A stretch of 23,168 nucleotides of DNA from an uncultured Bacteroidota bacterium (GTDB lineage: Bacteria > Bacteroidota > Bacteroidia > Flavobacteriales > UA16), in the NCBI GenBank assembly GCA_902578505.1, contig CACHDD010000012.1, positions 1 to 23,168 of the forward strand, written 5' to 3'. This document shows positions 9,394 to 18,818 of the stretch, one piece after another; the first letter of the stretch is position 1; each line of letters starts with the position of its first letter. A program made the translations under genes and the position numbers. The notes under the pieces were generated by a model that searched no databases, was not told where the DNA came from, and saw only the letters and a list, made by a program, of their open reading frames with translations.

Positions 9394-10247
9394 ATTTGGT
9401 CTAGCAAGTAGTTTCCATAACCACTCTTACAAAGCGGTTCAGCTAAGGCTTTTAACTGTTCAGCGTCAATATATCCCATACGCCACGCCACCTCTTCAAT
9501 ACTTCCCACCTTCATACCTTGACGTTGTTCAATCATTTGAACATATTGAGATGCTTGTATCAAACTTTCGTGAGTACCTGTATCAAGCCATGCCATACCT
9601 CTATGCATAATGCTCACTTTAAGCTTTCTAGCTTTTAAATATGCTCTGTTTACGTCAGTGATTTCGTATTCACCCCTAGCACTTGGCTCCAATCCTTTTG
9701 CAATTTCAATCACATCATTGTCGTAGAAATATAGGCCTGGTATAGCAAATTTGGATTTAGGATTTTCTGGCTTCTCTTCAATGCTCAATGCATTGCCTTC
9801 ATCATCAAATTCAACTACACCATATCTCTCTGGATCTCGAACTTGATATGCATAAATCAATGCTCCTTCTATTTCTTTATCCTCTCTAAGTTGTCGACCA
9901 AAATGCTTTCCATGGAAGATGTTATCTCCAAGAATCAGTGCAACACTATCATTTGCAATAAAATCTTCTCCTATTATAAATGCTTGGGCCAAGCCGTTTG
10001 GAACCTCCTGAACTGCATATGTAAAAGAACAACCCAGTTGAGATCCATCACATAATAAGTTCTTAAATGCAGAAGCGTCCTCAGGAGTCGTAATAATCAA
10101 AATGTCTCTAATCCCTGCCAACATTAAGGTTGATATTGGGTAATAAATCATTGGCTTATCGAACACTGGCATAAGCTGTTTACTAACTGCTTTAGAGAGG
10201 GGCCAAAGCCTAGTACCACTACCACCTGCTAGAATTATTCCTTTCAT
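9390..10247 (-). CDS. rfbA: Glucose-1-phosphate thymidylyltransferase
   Basis: This enzyme makes dTDP-glucose from dTTP and glucose-1-phosphate, the first step to dTDP-L-rhamnose and related deoxysugars for surface polysaccharide. The 285-residue protein shows the nucleotidyltransferase N-terminus [11 protein letters not shown], the [15 protein letters not shown] segment, LGDNIFHG with the metal-binding Asp, and EEKP further on; length is normal. The other rml/rfb genes are absent from this window, so it is an isolated member placed between an exporter and an isoprenoid gene. It starts 15 bases after the exporter stop and overlaps the next gene by four bases, indicating cotranscription. Confidence 0.94.
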   Translation of the reverse strand: MKGIILAGGSGTRLWPLSKAVSKQLMPVFDKPMIYYPISTLMLAGIRDILIITTPEDASAFKNLLCDGSQLGCSFTYAVQEVPNGLAQAFIIGEDFIANDSVALILGDNIFHGKHFGRQLREDKEIEGALIYAYQVRDPERYGVVEFDDEGNALSIEEKPENPKSKFAIPGLYFYDNDVIEIAKGLEPSARGEYEITDVNRAYLKARKLKVSIMHRGMAWLDTGTHESLIQASQYVQMIEQRQGMKVGSIEEVAWRMGYIDAEQLKALAEPLCKSGYGNYLLDQI

Positions 10248-10262
10248 TTCGAATGCAATCTA

Positions 10263-12719
10263 TTAATTTTCTTTCTTGTATTCCACTCTTAGCGCATCAA
10301 GATCAATATCCTCCTCTTCATCAATAATATGAAGAAACGGCTCCTGAAAGGTTTTTGTTGTAACGTAATTGTTTAGGTTCATTAACAAAGACGGTAATAA
10401 AAGAAGGTTAGCAAACATGGCAACAAATAAAGTAACGCTTACAAGAATTCCCAGCGACCTTGTCCCATCAAAATCACTAATTGAGAACATCATAAACCCA
10501 CAGAATAAAACTATGGAAGTGTACATCATGCTAACGCCAGTTTCTTCAACTGCTAGTACTACTGCCCGCTTTATGTTCCAGTTTAGTTTAGATAACTCTT
10601 GTCTGTATTTGGCTAAAAAGTGGATCGTGTCATCCACGGAAATGCCAAATGCAATTGAGAAAACTAAAATAGTAGATGGCTTAATTGGTATCCCCGTCCA
10701 ACCCATAACACCTGCAGTAAAAAGCAATGGCATAATATTCGGAATAAGTGCGATAAATACCATTCTTACAGAAGAAAACAGAATTGCCATAATTAAAGCA
10801 ATAACAATTATGGCAAGAGTTATACTAATTGCCAAATTATTCACCATATAGTGAGTCCCTTCAAGAAAAACAATACTTGTACCTGTAAGAGTTACCTTAT
10901 ACTTATCTGGTGAGAAGAGAGAATCTATCTTTGGCCTTAAATCAGCCATTAAATAGTCCATGTCGAAAGTGCCAATATCTGCCATCTGTGCAGATACTCG
11001 AGTTATAGATTTTGTAGAATCGACAAAATTTCTTGTGACACTAACCGCATTTTTATGATTTTTTGACCTCTTTTCTGTATTGCGCATGTAAGATCTTAAA
11101 GCAAGCTTTTCCTTTTTTCCAAGAGGCAGCCTGTATGCTGATGGATCTCCATCGTAAAAAGCCATTAGGGCAAATTTAGTAGCATCAACAGCTGACATAC
11201 TTCTTGAAAACTCAGGATATTCTCCAAGAATTTCCTGGAACTTCTCCATCTTCTTAAGGTTTTTAAAGCTAAGAGCTTTACCCTCTTCGCCACAATCTAT
11301 AAGTGCTTCGAAAGGCATAACACCATTGAAGTTTTCCTCTACCCAAGCCAAATCCGTTAGTACCCTATCATTTTTAGGTAGGTCGTCGACTATATTTCCT
11401 GTCACTTTCATTTTGACTATCCCTGCAATAGAAAAGATTAGAATTAATAAACTAAACAGGTACACCTTGGATCTTTCATATTGAACTGTGTCAACAAAAC
11501 CTTGAACTAGGTTGAAAACCCACTTCCTTTTTAAGTGGATTAATTGCTTCTCATTTGGCTCAGGAAGAAAAAACAAGATTGTTGGTATAATTGATAGACT
11601 GATAAAGAATACTGCCATAATATTTACAGCAGCTATAGTGCCAAAATGTTGTAATACATCTGTTCTTGTGAACATAAATGTTGCAAACCCAAATGCTGTT
11701 GTCAGGTTAGTTAGCAAAGTCGCATTCCCAACTTTTGTTATCATTCGTTGTAATGCTTTAACCTTATTCCCATGCTTCTTATAATCAGCATGGTATTTAT
11801 TCACTAGATATATACAGTTTGGTACTCCTATAACAATTATCAAAGGAGGAATCAAAGACATTAGTAGAGTAATTGGATAGTCAAACGCAGCTATAGATCC
11901 TGTTGAAATAATTACTCCTACAAATACAACACTCAAGCAAACAACAGCAGTAGTGAAGTTTCTGAAAAAAAGGAGAAGGAGAATAAATGTTACGAGAAGT
12001 GCGGCGCCAATAAAATAGCCCAGTTCACCCTTGACCTTATTCGTCATTTGTACTCGGATAAAAGGCAATCCACTCAAGTATACGCGAATCCCTTTTTCTT
12101 CACTCCACTTATCTGAAAGTGTTGTTATGTCTTCAATAATGGTGCCTCTGTCTTTAGAATTAAAAAGTTTGGGCTTTAGAAATACCATCATAATTGTGGC
12201 ATCAGATCCTTCATTATGAAGGATACCCTCAAAAAATTTGAGAGACTTTACTTTTTCAATGATTTCGCTGGTGCGCTCTGGACTAAGGTTAGACCCACCT
12301 CTTTTTATTTCATGGGCAATAGGCTTAGCAAAAAAAGACCTGTCTGATGTATCTTTTTCTACCGTAAAAGCTTGTGAGATGCAAAATACCGAATCAATTA
12401 TTTCTGTTTCAACTCCTTTTACATCAACTCTTAAATCTCTTATTTCCTCAGCTAAATTATGCCAAGATTGAAAGCCTTCTGGTGAATATATTGATTTATC
12501 ATTTACACCCAGGACCATTAAATTACCCTCAGCACCAAAATGGGTTACAAAATCTTCAAACTCTAACCTTGTTGGATGATCTTTGGGTAAAAGGCCGCCG
12601 AATTCATAGACTAATCTTAGGTCTGGAATTTTCAATCCCATTAATACAGTGATAACTAAAACAGCAAGAATGACTGCTAATCTGTAGCGCAATAAAATGG
12701 ATACAATTCTAGACCACAT
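10263..12719 (-). CDS. RND superfamily (MMPL/HAE3-type) membrane exporter
   Basis: This 818-residue membrane protein has the duplicated RND plan: one span near residues 12-32, a large periplasmic domain to about 215, five to six spans to about 395, a second lone span near 425, a second periplasmic domain to about 620, and a final membrane block. The C-terminal half has the family motif GISVDDTIHF with Asp696 and Asp697. The matching place in the N-terminal half reads GVPNCIYLVNKYH (Pro300-Asn301-Cys302), so no acidic residue is present there. Such proteins export lipids or hydrophobic compounds, but the substrate here is unknown. I chose the ATG at 12719 (MWSRIVSILLRYRLA), not the in-frame TTG at 12749, because it matches the usual short cytoplasmic start. 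First gene of the minus-strand unit. Confidence 0.88.
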   Translation of the reverse strand: MWSRIVSILLRYRLAVILAVLVITVLMGLKIPDLRLVYEFGGLLPKDHPTRLEFEDFVTHFGAEGNLMVLGVNDKSIYSPEGFQSWHNLAEEIRDLRVDVKGVETEIIDSVFCISQAFTVEKDTSDRSFFAKPIAHEIKRGGSNLSPERTSEIIEKVKSLKFFEGILHNEGSDATIMMVFLKPKLFNSKDRGTIIEDITTLSDKWSEEKGIRVYLSGLPFIRVQMTNKVKGELGYFIGAALLVTFILLLLFFRNFTTAVVCLSVVFVGVIISTGSIAAFDYPITLLMSLIPPLIIVIGVPNCIYLVNKYHADYKKHGNKVKALQRMITKVGNATLLTNLTTAFGFATFMFTRTDVLQHFGTIAAVNIMAVFFISLSIIPTILFFLPEPNEKQLIHLKRKWVFNLVQGFVDTVQYERSKVYLFSLLILIFSIAGIVKMKVTGNIVDDLPKNDRVLTDLAWVEENFNGVMPFEALIDCGEEGKALSFKNLKKMEKFQEILGEYPEFSRSMSAVDATKFALMAFYDGDPSAYRLPLGKKEKLALRSYMRNTEKRSKNHKNAVSVTRNFVDSTKSITRVSAQMADIGTFDMDYLMADLRPKIDSLFSPDKYKVTLTGTSIVFLEGTHYMVNNLAISITLAIIVIALIMAILFSSVRMVFIALIPNIMPLLFTAGVMGWTGIPIKPSTILVFSIAFGISVDDTIHFLAKYRQELSKLNWNIKRAVVLAVEETGVSMMYTSIVLFCGFMMFSISDFDGTRSLGILVSVTLFVAMFANLLLLPSLLMNLNNYVTTKTFQEPFLHIIDEEEDIDLDALRVEYKKEN

Positions 12720-12805
12720 TGAGTTTTTTAATATGCAACAAAGTAACAACAGGGAGGCGAAGACTTGGCTACCTTTGTGGCTTATTCTTCAATCATTAAC
12801 AAGAA
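12720..12805. promoter_or_regulatory. Divergent promoter region between the exporter operon and lpd
   Basis: These 86 bases separate two divergent starts and must hold promoters for both. On the plus strand, TACCTTTG at 12770-12777 matches the bacteroidotal -7 consensus TAnnTTTG and would place the lpd transcription start near 12784. I see no clear TTG -33 element at the expected distance. On the minus strand TTACTTTG resembles the element but has one base wrong. The lpd start is preceded by an A-rich AACAAGAA rather than a Shine-Dalgarno sequence. Confidence 0.4.
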
Positions 12806-14209
12806 ATGTCTAACTACGACGTAATTGTAATCGGATCTGGCCCTGGAGGCTATGTTGCTGCTATAAGATCAGCACAGTTGGGAAATAAAACTGCACTAGT
12901 AGAAAAGTATTCTACTTTGGGTGGTACTTGTTTGAATGTTGGGTGCATCCCTTCAAAAGCCATGCTTGATAGTTCAGAACACTATCATCAAGCAATGAAC
13001 CAATTTTCTGCACATGGAATTGGAGTGGGTTCTCTGTCTTTAGACTTCCCTCAAATGGTTTCAAGAAAAGCAGAAGTTGTTTCTGCCACTACAACCGGTA
13101 TCGATTTCCTCATGAAGAAGAACTCTATAGATGTTCATCACGGTTTGGGCTCATTTTTAGACGCACACACAATTCAATTAACTCCAGAAAAAGGAGATAC
13201 AACCCAAATCAGCGGAAAGAATATCATTATCGCTACAGGTTCAAAACCAAACTCTCTTCCATTTATTAAAATCGATAAAAAGAGAGTAATTACATCGACT
13301 GAAGCATTGAGTTTAACTAAGCTCCCAAAATCTATGATTGTTATTGGAGGTGGGGTGATAGGTCTAGAGCTTGGCTCTGTATACGCAAGACTTGGAACAG
13401 AAGTAACTGTCATTGAGTACCAAGATTCACTTATCCCAACAATGGATAGAATGCTAGGGAAAGAATTACTTCGTTCATTAAAAAAGCTTGGAATTAAGTT
13501 CCAACTTTCTACTTCGGTTAAAGAGGTGAAGGCAGCTGGCAGAAGTGTTACTGTGAAAGCTGATAACAAAAAAGGCGAAGAACAAACCTTCAAGGCAGAA
13601 TACTGTTTAGTTAGTGTTGGAAGAAGACCCTTTACCGATGGATTAAATCTTGAAGCTGTCGGAATCCAAACTGATGAAAGAGGAATAATTCCAGTAGATG
13701 AGAAGCTAAGAACGTCGCAACATCACATTTATGCAATTGGAGATGTAATTAGAGGATCTATGCTTGCTCATAAAGCTGAGGAAGAAGGTGTATTCGTAGC
13801 TGAGGTAATCAACGGCGAGCACCCACATATTGATTACAATTTGATTCCTGGAGTGGTATACACTTGGCCAGAAGTTGCTGCAGTCGGAAAGACTGAAGAG
13901 CAGCTTAAAACTGAGAAAATCAATTACAAGAGTGGATCATTCCCATTCAAGGCAAGTGGAAGAGCGAGAGCAAGTATGGATACCGACGGACAGGTCAAAG
14001 TTTTGGCCCATGCTGATACTGATGAAATTTTGGGCGTTCATATGATTGGACCTAGAGCTGCAGACATGATTGCTGAAGCAGTATTAGCTATGGAGTTTAG
14101 AGCTTCCGCTGAAGACGTAAGTAGAATTAGCCACGCTCACCCGACATTTACAGAAGCTATAAAAGAAGCTGCCCTTGCCGCTACTGGTGATAGAGCCCTA
14201 CACGTGTAA
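12806..14209 (+). CDS. lpd: Dihydrolipoyl dehydrogenase (E3)
   Basis: This flavoprotein of 467 residues reoxidises the dihydrolipoyl arm of 2-oxoacid dehydrogenase complexes, passing electrons to NAD+. The FAD Rossmann motif GSGPGGYVAA lies at 10-19. The redox disulfide is Cys42-Cys47 in GGTCLNVGCIPSK. The NAD-binding GGGVIGLELGSVYARLG is near 180, the second FAD motif AIGDVIRG near 312, and the catalytic His445-Glu450 pair lies in HPTFTE. Every expected catalytic residue is present. It is divergent from the operon that ends in sucA and sucB, so it most likely serves the 2-oxoglutarate complex and possibly others. pabB follows four bases after the stop. Confidence 0.97.
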   Translation: MSNYDVIVIGSGPGGYVAAIRSAQLGNKTALVEKYSTLGGTCLNVGCIPSKAMLDSSEHYHQAMNQFSAHGIGVGSLSLDFPQMVSRKAEVVSATTTGIDFLMKKNSIDVHHGLGSFLDAHTIQLTPEKGDTTQISGKNIIIATGSKPNSLPFIKIDKKRVITSTEALSLTKLPKSMIVIGGGVIGLELGSVYARLGTEVTVIEYQDSLIPTMDRMLGKELLRSLKKLGIKFQLSTSVKEVKAAGRSVTVKADNKKGEEQTFKAEYCLVSVGRRPFTDGLNLEAVGIQTDERGIIPVDEKLRTSQHHIYAIGDVIRGSMLAHKAEEEGVFVAEVINGEHPHIDYNLIPGVVYTWPEVAAVGKTEEQLKTEKINYKSGSFPFKASGRARASMDTDGQVKVLAHADTDEILGVHMIGPRAADMIAEAVLAMEFRASAEDVSRISHAHPTFTEAIKEAALAATGDRALHV

Positions 14210-14213
14210 TAAT

Positions 14214-15464
14214 ATGTCCAAGGCGCTGCCTAATCTAACATCACTAACAGGAGATCTTCCTCATGTAGTTTTATTGTTCGATGAAAGCGACGATGGGACT
14301 TGTTATTTGGGATTGGGATGTAATAGGTCAATTGAAATTGGCGGAGAATTAAAGGATCTAGACGTGTTTGAATCACTTCAGAAATTCTCTGAATCAAATG
14401 CTTGGACCTTCGGTTGGATGGGTTACGATTTGAAAAATTCTTTCTTGGATCTAAGTACTGAAATTGAAAATGGTTTAGGCTTGCCAGACCTTGCTTGGTG
14501 GGAGCCAGAAGTTGTAATTAGATGGTCAAAAGGTGATAGGCCAAACATTATTCAAGGTGATCCAGAAAGCGAATTAGCAAAACAAGGGCTAGATGCTATA
14601 AAGGTTGAGTTTAAAGCTGAGGAGTATGAGTGTGATGAGATGGTTTGGGCTTGGGGGAAGGAAGACTACACAACGAATTACAACGCTGTTAAGGAGTTAA
14701 TTCAGGCAGGAGATATTTACGAATTGAACCTATGCCAAACCTTATCAGGTAAGGCGCCTAAAGGTTCGAGTTGGGATTTGTTTGGTCGGCTTTACACAAA
14801 AACAAAGGCTCCATTTAGCGCCTATTTGCAATGTGGCTCATCAAGGGTAATGAGTGCCAGTCCTGAAAGATTTTTAAAGAGGGAAGGAGGCAAATTAATT
14901 TCTCAACCTATTAAGGGGACGATTGCAAGAGGCAGAAATGAAGATGAAGATTTAAGGCAAATCGAGGCGTTAAAGAATAGCGAAAAGGAAAGGGCAGAAA
15001 ACATCATGATTGCAGATTTGGTGCGTAATGATTTGAGTAGGGTTGCAAAAAGAGATAGCGTTGAAGTTGTTGACTTATGCGGAATTCACACATTTGAAAC
15101 TGTACATCAAATGATTACTGAAGTGCAGTGTGAAATAGATCCTCATACATGTTTGACCGAAATTCTTAAAGCCACTTTTCCAATGGGGTCTATGACAGGA
15201 GCCCCAAAGATTTCGGCAATGAAAAATATCGACCGATTAGAGGCAAAGGGGCGTGGAGTTTATTCAGGTTCGGTGGGTTATATCTCTCCTAATGGCAGCT
15301 TTGACTTCAACGTTCTAATACGTAGCTTGTTTCACAATGCAGAAACTGAAAAAATTGAGGCATCCGTAGGTGGAGCTATCACTTTTTTAAGCAATGCAGA
15401 AGATGAATTCAATGAATGTGACCTAAAGGCAGAAGCACTTATTAAAACAGTTAAAGGTGAGTAA
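14214..15464 (+). CDS. pabB: Aminodeoxychorismate synthase component I (PabB)
   Basis: A chorismate-utilising enzyme of 416 residues. The diagnostic PIKGT motif with Lys234 separates PabB, which makes 4-amino-4-deoxychorismate for folate, from anthranilate synthase, which normally has PIAGT. Other family blocks are ENIMIADLVRNDLSRVA, FPMGSMTGAPK and GRGVYSGSVGY. No glutaminase partner (PabA/TrpG) lies nearby, so ammonia would come from one encoded elsewhere. I chose the ATG at 14214, four bases after the lpd stop. A longer in-frame version from 14175 would overlap the conserved end of lpd. The stop overlaps the tilS start by eight bases. Confidence 0.9.
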   Translation: MSKALPNLTSLTGDLPHVVLLFDESDDGTCYLGLGCNRSIEIGGELKDLDVFESLQKFSESNAWTFGWMGYDLKNSFLDLSTEIENGLGLPDLAWWEPEVVIRWSKGDRPNIIQGDPESELAKQGLDAIKVEFKAEEYECDEMVWAWGKEDYTTNYNAVKELIQAGDIYELNLCQTLSGKAPKGSSWDLFGRLYTKTKAPFSAYLQCGSSRVMSASPERFLKREGGKLISQPIKGTIARGRNEDEDLRQIEALKNSEKERAENIMIADLVRNDLSRVAKRDSVEVVDLCGIHTFETVHQMITEVQCEIDPHTCLTEILKATFPMGSMTGAPKISAMKNIDRLEAKGRGVYSGSVGYISPNGSFDFNVLIRSLFHNAETEKIEASVGGAITFLSNAEDEFNECDLKAEALIKTVKGE

Positions 15465-16785
15465 GCAAAACGAAAATAGATTTTCACGTGACCTAGGAAA
15501 ATGTGGAGTTATTGATGGTGAACTAATCCTTGCCACATGTTCTGGTGGTCCTGATTCCATGCTTCTTTTACACGCTTTAAAAAGTATTGGTGCAAGATTC
15601 GAAGTGGCACACGTAAACTTTAAGTTAAGAGGTGAAGAAAGCGACAGCGATGAGGATTTTGTTAGAAATTGGTGTTCGTCAAACGGGATCACTTTTCACT
15701 ATGAGACCATGGATGCATCTGGTCTAGCAAATAAAACTGGAAAGGGGATTCAAGATGCTGCAAGAGTGCTCAGGTACGAGTATTTCGAAGATGTAAAAAA
15801 CCAAATCGATGCTCACGCAATTGCAGTTGCGCATCACGAAAACGATCAGGCAGAGACTCTTATCCTTCATCTTATTAGATCTACAAATCCTTCATCTTTG
15901 GGATGTATGTCTCATAGAACTGGAGATGTGATTAGGCCCATGTTGAATTGGACTAGGGATGAAATTTTAGAATGGTTGAAGGCCGACAGAGTTGAGTTTA
16001 GGGTTGATTCTTCAAATGTAGAAAGTAAGTACACTAGAAATAGAATTCGCCATGAGGTACTTCCTCTTTTAGAAAACATAAGAAAGGGAACTACGGGTCA
16101 TATGGCAGATTGGGCTCACAGGCTTAGGGTGCAAGCAAATGCTGTCGATAGTTCAATGAGTGATGCTTCAAGAGATATTGTAGAATACTGCGATTTAGAC
16201 AGTGCCGATGGGCACCTTTGCAAGTTAGACCTCCACGCAATGGGTAAGTCGATTTGGGGGGATTTGGTATTAGACAGACTCCTTGTTGAGAGAGGTTGGC
16301 CCATTGGTTCTAGGGAAGAAGCATTGATTTTGAAAAGAGCTACTGTTGGAGCCAAAATCACATACGGAGCAGATATCCTAAGACGCGAAAGAGACTACAT
16401 AAGTCTATCAATTTCAACTAGTACACCTAAAAACATCGCTTTAGAGAGAACTCATCTAGATGACCTTAGTAGATTAGAATTCCCAAACGATCCAAGTGTG
16501 CTTTGGGTTGGAACTAGTGAATTATCAGACCCCGTAAAGTGGAGGCAGTGGGAACATGGAGATACTTTGAGTCCAACTGGAATGGAAGGAACTGTAAATG
16601 TTAGCGACTTACTTACTCAATGGAAGGTCCCAAATGGGGCAAGAGAATCTGCATACGTACTTGAAGATGGAGATGGAGATGTGCTTTGGGTTTTTATCTC
16701 TTTTGAAAACACTATTTTATCAAGAGTTTCTAAAAAGGTAAAAGTGAATTTTGGCGGCACTATTGAAGCCTTCAAAGCAGGATAA
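15457..16785 (+). CDS. tilS: tRNA(Ile)-lysidine synthetase TilS
   Basis: TilS attaches lysine to C34 of the CAU-anticodon tRNA-Ile, so that it reads AUA codons, using ATP. The PP-loop SGGPDS is at residues 29-34, followed by HVNFKLRGEES, AVAHHENDQAETLILHL and TRNRIRHEVLPLL, all TilS hallmarks. The 442-residue length includes the C-terminal tRNA-binding domain. The start is GTG at 15457, inside the end of pabB (eight shared bases). There is no ATG before the PP-loop, so the GTG is the only reasonable choice. It belongs to the lpd-pabB-tilS unit, and the AT-rich gap to dsbD is 71 bases. Confidence 0.94.
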   Translation: MSKQNENRFSRDLGKCGVIDGELILATCSGGPDSMLLLHALKSIGARFEVAHVNFKLRGEESDSDEDFVRNWCSSNGITFHYETMDASGLANKTGKGIQDAARVLRYEYFEDVKNQIDAHAIAVAHHENDQAETLILHLIRSTNPSSLGCMSHRTGDVIRPMLNWTRDEILEWLKADRVEFRVDSSNVESKYTRNRIRHEVLPLLENIRKGTTGHMADWAHRLRVQANAVDSSMSDASRDIVEYCDLDSADGHLCKLDLHAMGKSIWGDLVLDRLLVERGWPIGSREEALILKRATVGAKITYGADILRRERDYISLSISTSTPKNIALERTHLDDLSRLEFPNDPSVLWVGTSELSDPVKWRQWEHGDTLSPTGMEGTVNVSDLLTQWKVPNGARESAYVLEDGDGDVLWVFISFENTILSRVSKKVKVNFGGTIEAFKAG

Positions 16786-16811
16786 ATTATCTATAAATCA
16801 TAAAGACTAAT

Positions 16812-16838
16812 TTGATTGCAAATGAGCATTTATCTTTA
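16812..16838 (+). promoter_or_regulatory. Possible dsbD promoter
   Basis: TTTG at 16811-16814 and TATCTTTA at 16831-16838 are separated by 16 bases. This approximates the bacteroidotal TTTG / TAnnTTTG promoter, with the last -7 base wrong and a slightly short spacer. It ends 18 bases before the dsbD ATG. The alternative is read-through from tilS. Confidence 0.25.
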
Positions 16839-16856
16839 CCGCTCAAAGTTTTTGCA

Positions 16857-18818
16857 ATGAAAAGTCTAAAATCTGCATTTTTTACAGTTCTAAGTTTAGT
16901 AATCTTATTCCTGTCAAGTCCAGTAGTTTGGTGCCAAATGGAAGACCCTGCACATTGGAGTGTTGATCTATACGAATCAGAAGAGGAAGGCAAAGTCGAC
17001 CTAGTTTTTGAGTGCAAACTCGACCCTACTTGGAAGGTTTATTCTCAAAAGGTGGATCCCATGCAAGGTCCAGTACCAACATATTTTGAGATTTCACTTC
17101 CAGAAGGAGTAGAAAAGCCAAGAGAAGTAAATGAATGTGATCCAATAGTTGAGTACGACCCAAACTTCATGGTCAATCTTATGTTCTTTAAAAAGGCAGG
17201 ATACTATTGGACAACTTTAGATCTTAGCGAAGTTTCTGCAACTGATAGCATAAGTGGATTCTACACGTACATGGTGTGCAATGACGAAATGTGTTTGCCC
17301 CCAACTGATATTGACTACAAAATCTCAGTGACTGAGATTAAGCCAGCATCAAAGCGTCCACTTTACTGTCCACATAAAAAACCAGAAGGCGACAAAGAGA
17401 GCGGGGAAGAAAGCGAAGAAGAGGGGTTGATTTGGATTTTCATAATGGGATTTGGAATAGGGCTTGCAGCTCTTTTTACTCCTTGTGTATTCCCTATGAT
17501 TCCAATGACTGTTAGTTTCTTTACAAAGACTAGTAAGACCAAAGCAGAAGGAATAAGAAACGCATTACTGTACGGATTCTTCATCATTTTCATTTATACA
17601 GGACTTGGCCTTGCACTTACTGCAATGTTTGGAGTAGATGTAATGAATGTGATCTCAACAGATCCATACTTCAACGTATTCCTGTTCCTACTTCTCATGA
17701 TTTTTGGGGCAAGCTTCCTTGGAGCATTCGAAATCCAACTACCTCAAAGTTGGGCGAATAAAGCTGACAAAGCATCGGATAGAGGTGGAATAATTGGAAT
17801 CTTCTTTATGGCAGCAACACTTGCTATTGTTTCATTCTCTTGCACAGGTCCCCTAGTTGGTGGAGCTCTTGCAGGAGCTGCTACTGGATCTTTTGCAGCG
17901 CCAACAGCTGTAATGCTTGGTTTTTCAATTGCTCTTGCCTTGCCATTTATGTTCTTCAGTGCATTTCCTGGATACCTTAACTCGCTACCATCATCAGGTG
18001 GATGGCTCAATAATGTAAAGGTTGTACTAGGTCTTATAGAGATTGGATTTGCATTTAAATTCTTGAGCAACGCAGATTTGGTTCTTCAATTAGGGCTGCT
18101 TCAAAGAGAGCTATTCATCGCAATTTGGGTTGCAGTATGTCTTGCAATAGCCATTTATTTATTTGGTTGGATTTCTCTTCCTCACGATTCAAAAGTTGAA
18201 AGAATTGGCGTGTTCCGTTTTAGCGTAGGACTAATATTCTTGACCTTGAGCATCTACCTACTGCCTGGCATGTGGGGCGCACCAGTAAACTTGATTTCAG
18301 GATTCCCACCTCCTGCATTCTATTCTGAATGGAGTGGCGCTAGCCATGGAGCAACTAGTGACGACGGCAGTCATACTGGAAGACACGTAGAAGCTCTATA
18401 CCGAGATTATGACGAAGGGATGGCCGCAGCTATCGAGGAAGGAAAGCCCATGTTATTAGATTTCACAGGATGGGCTTGTGTTAATTGTAGAAAAATGGAG
18501 GAGCAAGTTTGGACTGATTCTAAAGTCGCCAAAATACTATCCGAAGATGTAGTCCTCGTTTCTCTATACGTAGACGATAGAACAGAACTTCCAGAAGATG
18601 AGTGGAGAAAAGAAGAATACGGTGGAAAGGAATTCAACATTAAGACTATTGGAAAGAAATGGTCATATATGCAGGCTTCTAAATACGATAGAAATGCTCA
18701 GCCTTTTTATGTGATGGTTGATCACGATGGAAACCAAATTGGTGGTTCTGCTGGTTATGATAACAATCCTGAAGTTTTCATTGACTACTTAAAGGACGCC
18801 CTCGCTAAGTATAAATAA
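16857..18818 (+). CDS. dsbD: Thiol:disulfide interchange protein DsbD
   Basis: DsbD moves reducing power from cytoplasmic thioredoxin across the inner membrane to periplasmic partners. Over 653 residues I see: a signal peptide at about 1-26; an N-terminal DsbD-alpha domain with Cys141 and Cys146 (CNDEMC followed by LPP); an eight-span transmembrane domain from about 198 to 480 with Cys210 in TPCVFP and Cys329 in SFSCTGP; and a C-terminal thioredoxin-like domain with CVNC at 541-544. All six redox cysteines are present. I chose the ATG at 16857 because a signal peptide begins there; an in-frame TTG at 16812 would add 15 residues before it. The gene ends at the edge of a 1.6-kb gene-free region. 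Confidence 0.95.
   Translation: MKSLKSAFFTVLSLVILFLSSPVVWCQMEDPAHWSVDLYESEEEGKVDLVFECKLDPTWKVYSQKVDPMQGPVPTYFEISLPEGVEKPREVNECDPIVEYDPNFMVNLMFFKKAGYYWTTLDLSEVSATDSISGFYTYMVCNDEMCLPPTDIDYKISVTEIKPASKRPLYCPHKKPEGDKESGEESEEEGLIWIFIMGFGIGLAALFTPCVFPMIPMTVSFFTKTSKTKAEGIRNALLYGFFIIFIYTGLGLALTAMFGVDVMNVISTDPYFNVFLFLLLMIFGASFLGAFEIQLPQSWANKADKASDRGGIIGIFFMAATLAIVSFSCTGPLVGGALAGAATGSFAAPTAVMLGFSIALALPFMFFSAFPGYLNSLPSSGGWLNNVKVVLGLIEIGFAFKFLSNADLVLQLGLLQRELFIAIWVAVCLAIAIYLFGWISLPHDSKVERIGVFRFSVGLIFLTLSIYLLPGMWGAPVNLISGFPPPAFYSEWSGASHGATSDDGSHTGRHVEALYRDYDEGMAAAIEEGKPMLLDFTGWACVNCRKMEEQVWTDSKVAKILSEDVVLVSLYVDDRTELPEDEWRKEEYGGKEFNIKTIGKKWSYMQASKYDRNAQPFYVMVDHDGNQIGGSAGYDNNPEVFIDYLKDALAKYK

Noticed and set aside
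10369..10851. A 160-codon open frame antisense to the RND exporter
   Set aside because: It lies entirely opposite a gene with clear family motifs, has no homology I recognise, and its composition follows from the codon usage of the sense gene.
13174..13593. A 139-codon open frame antisense to lpd
   Set aside because: Fully shadowed by lpd, whose FAD and NAD motifs are intact; no own start signal or motif.
16812..16856. Longer DsbD beginning at the TTG at 16812
   Set aside because: The 15 extra residues precede a normal signal peptide and overlap a possible promoter; the ATG at 16857 gives a standard secretory N-terminus.
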